Assembly (NCBI RefSeq): GCF_024171695.1
Contig: NZ_JAMTCF010000022.1
Coordinates: 82,377-146,376 of the forward strand
Direction of reading: 5' to 3'
Length of the DNA: 64,000 nucleotides
DNA from: Actinosynnema pretiosum
Lineage (GTDB): Bacteria > Actinomycetota > Actinomycetes > Mycobacteriales > Pseudonocardiaceae
In this document: piece after piece, positions 51,516 to 58,600 of the stretch
Position numbering within the stretch: the stretch's first letter is position 1
How the letters are laid out: each line of letters starts with the position of its first letter
Notes under the pieces: generated by a model
What the model was told of the DNA's origin: nothing
Seen by the model: only the letters and a program-made list of their open reading frames with translations
The model's database searches: none
Position numbers and translations under genes: made by a program

Positions 51516-52618
51516 CGGGTGAGCCCGAGTTCGCGCTCGTAGACGTCGACCACGCGCTCGGCGGCGTGGCCGTCCCAGAGCTCGGGCCTGACGGCGGCCG
51601 GGGGCGGTCGGTCCAGGGCCTCGTGCGCGGCGCGGAGGACGGCGTCCGGGTCGACGCCGACGACGGTGTTGGTGCCCTGCTCGACCGTGATCGGGCGCTC
51701 GGTGTTCTCCCGCAACGTCAGGCAGGGCACGCCGAGGACGGTCGTCTCCTCCTGCAGGCCGCCGGAGTCGGTGAGCACGAGCCGGGCGCGCGCGGTCAGG
51801 GACAGGAAGTCCAGGTACCCCAGCGGTGGGAGCAGCCGCAGGCCGGGGGCCGAGGCCAGGACGGCTTGCGCGCGCGGGTCTCGCAACGTCCGCTCGGTGC
51901 GCGGGTGGACGGGCAGGACGACGGGCAGTCGTTCGGCTATCCCGGCCAGCGCGCCCAGGAGCGCGGCGAGCGCGACCGGGTCGTCCACTGTGGACGGCCG
52001 GTGCAGGGTGGAGACGGCGTAACCGCCCGCCGTGAGCCCGAACCGCTCGGGCGCGGCGCGCGCGGTGGCCAGGTCCAGGCAGTGCAGCAGGGTGTCGATC
52101 ATGACGTTGCCGACGTGGTGCACGCGGCTCGGGTCGATCCCCTCGCGCAGCAGGTTGGCGCCCGCGTCCGGGGACGGGGTCAGGTGCAGGTCCGCGAGGT
52201 GGTCGATCACGACCCGGTTGACCTCCTCGGGCATCCGCCGGTCGAAGCTGCGCAGGCCCGCCTCGACGTGGGCGACGCGGACCTGGGCCTTGGCCGCCGC
52301 CAGCGCGGCGGCGAGCGCGCCGTTGGTGTCGCCGACGACGGTGAGCAGGTCGGGCCGGAACCGGTCGAGCAGGTCCTCCAGGCCCAGCAGGGTCCGCGCG
52401 GTCTGCTCGGCGTGGCTGCCCGACCCGGTGTCGAGCGCGAAGTCCGGCGGGGGCAGGCCGAGGTCGGCGAGGAAGACCTCGCTCAGCGCCGGGTCGTAGT
52501 GCTGCCCGGTGTGCACGACGCGCTGCTCCAGGCTCCCCCGGCGGGCGATGACCCGGTGGATGGGCGCGACCTTGGGGAAGTTCGGGCGCGCGCTGACCAC
52601 GTGGAGGACCTTCGGCAT
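51512..52618 (-). CDS. wecB: UDP-GlcNAc 2-epimerase, WecB-like (368 aa)
   Basis: The enzyme converts UDP-GlcNAc to UDP-ManNAc. It has the family blocks SARPNFPKVAPIHRVIAR at the start, VVHTGQHYDPALSEVFLADL near 33, VVGDTNGALAAALAAAKAQV near 93, VAHVEAGLRSFDRRMPEEVN near 114 and TDSGGLQEETTVLGVPCLTL near 285, and is the usual length. An ATG with GGGGAGG upstream begins the operon. It supplies the substrate of WecC five enzymes later in the same transcript. The same reaction feeds other polysaccharides, so the ECA role rests on the neighbours. Confidence 0.93.
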   Translation of the reverse strand: MPKVLHVVSARPNFPKVAPIHRVIARRGSLEQRVVHTGQHYDPALSEVFLADLGLPPPDFALDTGSGSHAEQTARTLLGLEDLLDRFRPDLLTVVGDTNGALAAALAAAKAQVRVAHVEAGLRSFDRRMPEEVNRVVIDHLADLHLTPSPDAGANLLREGIDPSRVHHVGNVMIDTLLHCLDLATARAAPERFGLTAGGYAVSTLHRPSTVDDPVALAALLGALAGIAERLPVVLPVHPRTERTLRDPRAQAVLASAPGLRLLPPLGYLDFLSLTARARLVLTDSGGLQEETTVLGVPCLTLRENTERPITVEQGTNTVVGVDPDAVLRAAHEALDRPPPAAVRPELWDGHAAERVVDVYERELGLTR

Positions 52619-52765
52619 CGGTACCGCCTCCCCGGCGGTGCGGGGCCGCCGGGTCCACCGCTACCGCAGACCAGCCCGGTCACCGGTCGCGGTCCTCCGG
52701 ATGCCCTGCGGCGATCGGTGCGGTTCGCCCGCCCGGCGGTGCCCGGCCACCGAGCGTGCCCGCCG

Positions 52766-52808
52766 ACCACCGCCCGTCCGGGGGTGCCCGGTCGGCGTGG
52801 GCGGTGGT
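52766..52808. terminator. Terminator hairpin after the GH127 gene
   Basis: ACCACCGCCC and GGGCGGTGGT form a perfect 10-bp stem around a 23-base loop that can fold further. It lies 14 bases after the stop of the GH127 gene and separates it from wecB, which therefore needs its own promoter in 52619-52765. Confidence 0.65.
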
Positions 52809-52821
52809 AGCGGGCCCCGGC

Positions 52822-55137
52822 TCACCCGTTGCGCACCAACCTCCAGCGGTTGTCCGGGGTTCCGTTGTCCGAGTCCTGGACGGCCAGCGCGCCCTGGGCG
52901 GTGGAGTTGTTCTCGATCGCCAGGAGCTTGCCGCTGTTGGCGTTGCGGACGCGGTGGGTGCCGTCGCCGTTGTCGATCAGGGTCCACCGGTGGTCGGCGG
53001 TCCCCGTGTCGCCCCACTGCAGGACGCGGGCGCCGTTCGCGGTCGACATGTTCTCCACGCCCAGCACCTTGCCGCTGTGGGCGTTGCGGAAGCGCACGTC
53101 GGAGCCGTCCGGGACGATCTCCCAGTTGTGGTCGGCGGTTCCGGTGTCGCCCCACTGCAGGGCCAGCGCGCCGTCGGCGGTGGACATGTCGCGGATGCCC
53201 AGGACCAGGCCGCTGGCGGCGTTGACCAGTCGGTGCGTGGTCGTGCCGCCGCCGGTGCTCCAGTAGACGGTGTAGTTGAAGCCGTGGGCGTCGTGGAACG
53301 GGCCGAGGTTCACCGTCGAGCCGCCCGAGCGGGCGGTGAAGGTGAGCGCGGTGCTGCTGGTGCGGGTGATCGAGGCGACGTCGAGCGCGGGCAGCGCGGA
53401 CAGGGTCGTGCTGCCGAAGTTGCCCGCCAGGACCACCGGGCCGTAGGTGACCGCGACGACGTTCGGGTTGTCGGGCGCGGGGGCCGTGACCACGCGCATG
53501 GGCAGGCGGAGGGTGACGGTGTCGCCGGAGGTCCAGGAGCGGGTCAGGGAGGCGTAGGAACCTGGTGCGGCGGTGACGTTCTGGGTCGTGCCGTTGACCG
53601 CGATCGTCGCGCCCGAGGTCCACGCCGGGATGCGCAGGCGCATCGTCCAGGAGCCGCCGACGCTGCCGGTCACGGTGAGCGTGGTGGTGTCGCTCGCCGG
53701 GTAGGTGGTGCTCTGGGTGACCGTGATGCCGCGCTCGGACCAGGTCAGCGTGGACGGGGTGTAGAGGTTGACGGTCAGGGTCGTGCCGTCGCGGAAGTAG
53801 ATCGAGTCGGCGAGCTTGGTGTTGGTCTCGATGCCGGTGCCCTGGCAGCACCAGAACGTGCTGTAGTCGGTGCTCCACGTGCCACCGCCCCACGCCGGAC
53901 CCGTGCGGCCCCTGCGGTGGCCGGGGTTCAGGCCGGTGAAGTAGCAGATGTGGCCGTGGGCGTCGGCCGGGTTCTGCTGGCCGATCAGGTGGTTGAGCAG
54001 GGCCCGCTCGTAGAAGTCGAAGTAGGCCGCCTTGGTCGGCTCCAGCAGCCACAGCTCGCGGGTCAGCTTGAGCATGTTGTAGGTGTTGCACGCCTCGGCC
54101 GTGTCGGTGGCCAGGTGCGCGGCGATGGCGTTGGGGGCGCGGAAGTGCTCGGCCTGGCTGTTGCCGCCGATCACGTAGGTGTGCGCGGCGACGGTGATGT
54201 TCCAGGCGTTGGTGGCGATGTCGCGGTAGCGGGTCGTGCCGGTGGCCTTGTACTCGCGGGCCGCGCCGATCCACTTGGGGACCTGGGTGTTGGCGTGCAG
54301 GCCGTTGAGGCGGTCCTGGTTCGCGGCCAGGGGGTCGAAGACGGCGGCGTGGTCGAAGCGCTGGGCCGTGGCCAGCCAGCGGGCGTCGCCGGTCTGCTGG
54401 TAGAGGTCGGCCAGGACGGCGTTCATGCCGCCGAACTCGGTGGCCAGCACGCGCTGCATGGTCGCCTGCGACAGGCGGGCGGTGCGCCAGTCGACCCAGC
54501 CCGCGAAGCGCAGGAGCACGTCGCGGGCCTGGGTGCTGCCGAGGTGCCGCCAGACGTCCAGCAGACCGGCCAGGGTCTTGTGCAGGGCGTAGTAGGAGAC
54601 GGCCTTGGGGGTCCCGGCCTCCAGGGCGTCGAGGTCCGACTCGGGGAAGCCGGAGAGGTAGCCCGCGGTGAAGCCCGCGGCGGCGTTGTTGGCCTGGCAC
54701 TTGGCCAGCTCGGCGACCAGGTAGTTGGCGCGGTCGCGGGAGGTGGTGTCGCCGAGCACGGCCCACGCCTGCGCCCAGGCGGTGAGGAAGTGGCCCTGGC
54801 TGTGGGTGCGGAACGGGAAGTCCGGGGCCTCCCACCCGGCCAGCGGCGCGGCGCCCGCCGTGGACAGGCGGTGGTTGGCGCGGAAGTTGTAGAGCAGCCG
54901 GTCCGGGTCCACGAACCGCAGGTAGGCCAGGGCGCGGTTCTGGTTGTCCATCCAGCGGCCGGGAGTCAGCCGGACCTGGCCGAGGTCGAACGCGGAGGCC
55001 GCCGCGCCGATGTCCGGGCGGGCGGGCGGCACGGACGCGGCCTGCGCGACGCCCTGGACGAGACCGGGGACGGCGGTGGCCGCGACGGCGACGCCTGCGG
55101 CCTGGAACAGGGTGCGCCTGCTCAGCGGTGAGGGCAC
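52822..55137 (-). CDS. Secreted GH127-type beta-L-arabinofuranosidase with ricin-type lectin domain (771 aa)
   Basis: I use the GTG at 55137 because GGAGG lies seven bases before it. The N-terminus has a twin-arginine signal (SRRTLFQAAGVAVAATAVPG). The catalytic (alpha/alpha)6 part runs to about residue 530 and has the GH127/DUF1680 motifs FRTHSQGHFLTAWAQAWAV near 110, a HICYFTGL metal-site strand near 410 and the paired cysteines FWCCQGTGIETNTKLAD near 440, which includes the nucleophile cysteine. A beta-sandwich follows. The last 130 residues are three ricin-type (CBM13) repeats with QWGDTGTADHxW motifs. It should release L-arabinose from plant glycans outside the cell. LacI-type operators lie upstream. 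Confidence 0.87.
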   Translation of the reverse strand: MPSPLSRRTLFQAAGVAVAATAVPGLVQGVAQAASVPPARPDIGAAASAFDLGQVRLTPGRWMDNQNRALAYLRFVDPDRLLYNFRANHRLSTAGAAPLAGWEAPDFPFRTHSQGHFLTAWAQAWAVLGDTTSRDRANYLVAELAKCQANNAAAGFTAGYLSGFPESDLDALEAGTPKAVSYYALHKTLAGLLDVWRHLGSTQARDVLLRFAGWVDWRTARLSQATMQRVLATEFGGMNAVLADLYQQTGDARWLATAQRFDHAAVFDPLAANQDRLNGLHANTQVPKWIGAAREYKATGTTRYRDIATNAWNITVAAHTYVIGGNSQAEHFRAPNAIAAHLATDTAEACNTYNMLKLTRELWLLEPTKAAYFDFYERALLNHLIGQQNPADAHGHICYFTGLNPGHRRGRTGPAWGGGTWSTDYSTFWCCQGTGIETNTKLADSIYFRDGTTLTVNLYTPSTLTWSERGITVTQSTTYPASDTTTLTVTGSVGGSWTMRLRIPAWTSGATIAVNGTTQNVTAAPGSYASLTRSWTSGDTVTLRLPMRVVTAPAPDNPNVVAVTYGPVVLAGNFGSTTLSALPALDVASITRTSSTALTFTARSGGSTVNLGPFHDAHGFNYTVYWSTGGGTTTHRLVNAASGLVLGIRDMSTADGALALQWGDTGTADHNWEIVPDGSDVRFRNAHSGKVLGVENMSTANGARVLQWGDTGTADHRWTLIDNGDGTHRVRNANSGKLLAIENNSTAQGALAVQDSDNGTPDNRWRLVRNG

Positions 55138-55202
55138 GGGTGGACCTCCTGCGATCACGGGAGCGGTCGGGGGCGCGGGTGGTCCGCGCAGGGGGAACTG
55201 CC

Positions 55203-55218
55203 CTGTTACCGCTAACAG
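55203..55218. promoter_or_regulatory. LacI/GalR-type operator upstream of the GH127 gene
   Basis: CTGTTA-CCGC-TAACAG is a perfect 6-bp inverted repeat with a CG-centred spacer, of the form bound by LacI-family sugar repressors. It lies 66 bases upstream of the GH127 start. The second, fully palindromic copy is at 55486-55497. Confidence 0.6.
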
Positions 55219-55409
55219 CGGCAGGGCTGGAGGGGACGGGCGCGGGACGCGGTGAGGTCAGCCGCACCCGGTGGTCACCGGGGTGGGGCCTCGACGGGCC
55301 CTGGTCGCGGTGGTGGTGACTGGCGGCACGTCGGAGCGCGCGAAACCATGCTTCGCCTCCTTGCGAGCAGGATGCACGGGGCTCTGCGCCGGTGCCGGGC
55401 CAGCGAGAT

Positions 55410-55423
55410 CGGGAGCGTTCCCG
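55410..55423. promoter_or_regulatory. Second LacI-type operator-like palindrome
   Basis: CGGGAGCGTTCCCG is a near-perfect 14-base palindrome (12 of 14 positions) of LacI-family shape, like the CebR box at 45040 but with different flanks. It lies between the other two LacI-type sites upstream of the GH127 gene. Confidence 0.4.
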
Positions 55424-55485
55424 GAGTGACCGTAGCGCAGCGGTTTTGCCCGCGACAAGGACGACGACTCGGCCGTTCAGGTGCC

Positions 55486-55497
55486 GTTAGCGCTAAC
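55486..55497. promoter_or_regulatory. Perfect LacI-type operator GTTAGCGCTAAC
   Basis: The 12-base palindrome GTTAGCGCTAAC shares its half-site with the site at 55203-55218. Operators like this are predicted for LacI-family pentose regulators in actinomycetes, which fits an arabinofuranosidase target. Confidence 0.55.
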
Positions 55498-55658
55498 AGG
55501 GAGGGGTGACGCCGAGGCCGGGGCCGGGCTCAGCAGCGTGCGCGTCCGGCTGGACCCCGCCGCCTCGTCGGCGGGCGGAGCGAGGGCGCGGGCGCGTGCT
55601 CCACTCCCCGGCGGTGCGCGCGGCGCGTGGCCGAACGCGCCCGCCCCCTGGTGCGGGG

Positions 55659-58600
55659 TCAGCCGCGTGCCCGCTTCCCGCGCCCCGGCCCCGCCGACCG
55701 GCGCAGCGCGGCGCCGAGCAGGCCGAGCAGGGACGCGCACGCCAGGAGCAGCGGGACAGGGCCCGCGCCGGTCGCGGCCAGGGGGTGGCGGGCGGGGGCC
55801 GGGTCGCGCTCGGGGGCCAGGACGGCGGGGGGCGCCGGGGCGACGCCGCCGCCGATGGGCAGTTCGGCGCGCACCGGCTCGGCGGACAGCACCTCCACCA
55901 CCGCCTCGTCGGACGGGCTGCCGGTGACCGGGTCGACGCCCGAGCAGGTGTAGCGGCCGTACGGGAGCTGGTCCAGGGCGAACGCGCCACCCGCGTCCGC
56001 GTCCACCGGCATGTCCACGTCGTCGGACGTGCCCGGCACGTCGTCCAGCCCGGCCCAGCGGCACGTCACCAGCGCCCCGGCGATGGGGGCCTGGGTGTCC
56101 CGGTCGAACACGGCGCCGCCCAGGCTGCCCCTGCCGATGCCCGCGAAGTCGGCGCGCGCCGGACCGGCGCCGGTGGCGGTGACCTGGACCGACCAGTCGG
56201 CCTGGCCGTCGCTGTCCGAGGTGTACGAGAAGCCGACCGCCGAGGACACGGACGCCGAGACGGTGTAGGAGCCGGGCGGGACGTCCGCGAAGCGGTAGGA
56301 GCCGTCGGGCTCGGTCGTCGCGTACCTCGGGGCCGAGGCCGCGCGGACCACGCCGGAGGACAGCTCGACGCGGACGCCGGGCAGGGGCCACTCGCGGCCG
56401 TTCAGGGTGCCGTCGAGGTCGCGGTCGAACCACACGACACCGGACACGGTGGCCACCGGGGACTGCGGGGTGGTGGTGGTCGGCGGTGTGGTGGTGACCG
56501 GCGTGGTGGTCGTCGGGGGCGTGGTGACCGGGGTCGTGGTCGACGTCGTGGTGACCGGTGCCGTGGTGGTGACGGGGGTGGTGGTCGTGGTCGGCGGCTC
56601 GGTCGTCGTCGTGGTCGGCTCGGTCGTGGTCACCGGAGCGGTCGTGGTGGTCGTCGTCGTGCTGGTTGTCGTGGTCGGCACCGTGGTGGTCGTCGTCGTC
56701 GGCGGTGCGGTCAGCGCGGTGCTGGTGCCCGCCCGCGCGGTCACCTCGCCCCCCGAGGGCGCCAGGGCCGTCGCGACGCCCTCGCTGTCCCACCGCCCGG
56801 CGGTCACGTCGGCCTGCGTCACGGCGTGCGCCCCGGTGCAGGTGACGACGTCGTCGGGCAGCGCCGTCGTGGCGTCGCACCCCAGCGCCGTCCCGTCCCC
56901 CAGGAGCACGCCCACCCCCGCCAGCCCGGTGTTGCCGGTGTCGGTGACCAGGTAGGTCACCACGACCACCCCGCCGTCCAGCCGCGCCGACGCGGTCAGC
57001 CCGATCGCGGGGGCGCGCGTCAGCGCCACCGCCGAGTCCGCGCCCGCCGAGACCGGCCCGCCCCCGCCGTCCGGCGCGGCGGTGACGTCCAACCGCCGCG
57101 CGGCGCTCCCCGCGTCCACCTCGGCCTGCGTCAGCCCGGCGGTCAGCGCGCACCGGGTGCTGCTCCCCCGCGCCAGCTCGGCGTCCGCGCAGACCGCTCC
57201 CCCACCGGGGGTGAGCCCGGACAGGGCGGCGCCGCCGCTGTTGAGCACCGTCCACGCCCACTCGACCAGGTCGCCCGCGCGCGGCACCGCCCCGACCACG
57301 GGCGGGATCGCGGTCACCGACAGCGACGCGACGGGCGCGGGCTCGGCGACGACCACGTCCACGACGCCCTCCACCGACAGGCCCGACACCGGATCGGTCA
57401 CCCGGTAGGTGAAGGCGTCGCCGCCGAGGAACCCGGCCAGCGGCGCGTAGGTCAGCTGCGCGCCGTCCTGCACCACCTCGCCCCGCTCCGCCGGGAGCAG
57501 GACGTCCACCGCGCAGCCGGGGCACGCGGCCAGCACGGGCAGCGGCACCGGCGTGGTCGTGTCGCGCGGCACGTCCACGCGCGCCCGGTCGGGGGCCACC
57601 AGCACGCGCACGGTCGAACCCGTGGTGCGGCCACCGCCCGACGCGGTGTAGCCGAACACCGCGAGGCCCGAGAACCCGGCGGGCGGCGTCCAGCCGACCA
57701 CCGTCCCGCCTGCCGAGGGCGTGCCGTGGTCGGCCCCGGTCACCGAGGTGACCGCGCAGCCGGGGCAGTCGTCGTTGGCCAGCACGTCCAGGCCCACCAG
57801 CGGCTGCCCGAAGGGCGTGGTCGCGGCGTCGGGCCTGGCGTCGGAGACCTCCACGCGCAGCACCGCCGACGCGGTCAGCCCGGTGACCGCGTCGGTGGCC
57901 GTGTACGGCACCACCGCCGTCCCGGTCCACCCCGGCGCCGGGACGACCCGGACGTCACCGTCGACCACCGACGCGCTCACGTCGCCGGTCACCGGCCCCA
58001 GCGCCGGGGAGCACGCGGAGCAGTCGTCGTCGGCCAGCACGTCCGCCGTCACCGCGACCCCGACGCCGGTGCGGACGAGGTCGTCGCGCGCCACCGGGGA
58101 CACCGTCACCGACGCGGTCGCGCTCGCCCCCGCCCCGGTCGCCGGGTCGGTCGCCCGGTAGCGGAAGGCGTCGACGCCGCTGAAGCCCGGCGCGGCCCGG
58201 TAGACGGCCCGGCCGCGCACGTCCACCACGACCGACCCGTGCGCGGGGTCGGCGGCGACCTCGACGGCGCAGCCGGGGCAGGTGTCGTTGGCCAGCACCG
58301 GCACGGTGGCGGGCGCGTCGGCGCGGGTGGTGGCGGAGTCGTCGGCCAGCACCGGCGCGGCGAGCACGTCGACGGTGATCGTCCCGCCGAACGCCGCGCC
58401 CGAGCCGTCGACGGCCGCGTAGGTCAGCACCGCCGTGCCCACCCCGGACGGGGTGTAGGTGACCACGTCGCCCGAGCGCGCCGCCGACCCCGGCCCGGTG
58501 GTGCTCACGCCGGTCAGCGCGCAGTTGGCGCACACGTCGTTGAGCAGCGGCAGCACGTCCACCGGGACGCCCTCGCCGGTGGTGGCGACGTCGTCGACCG

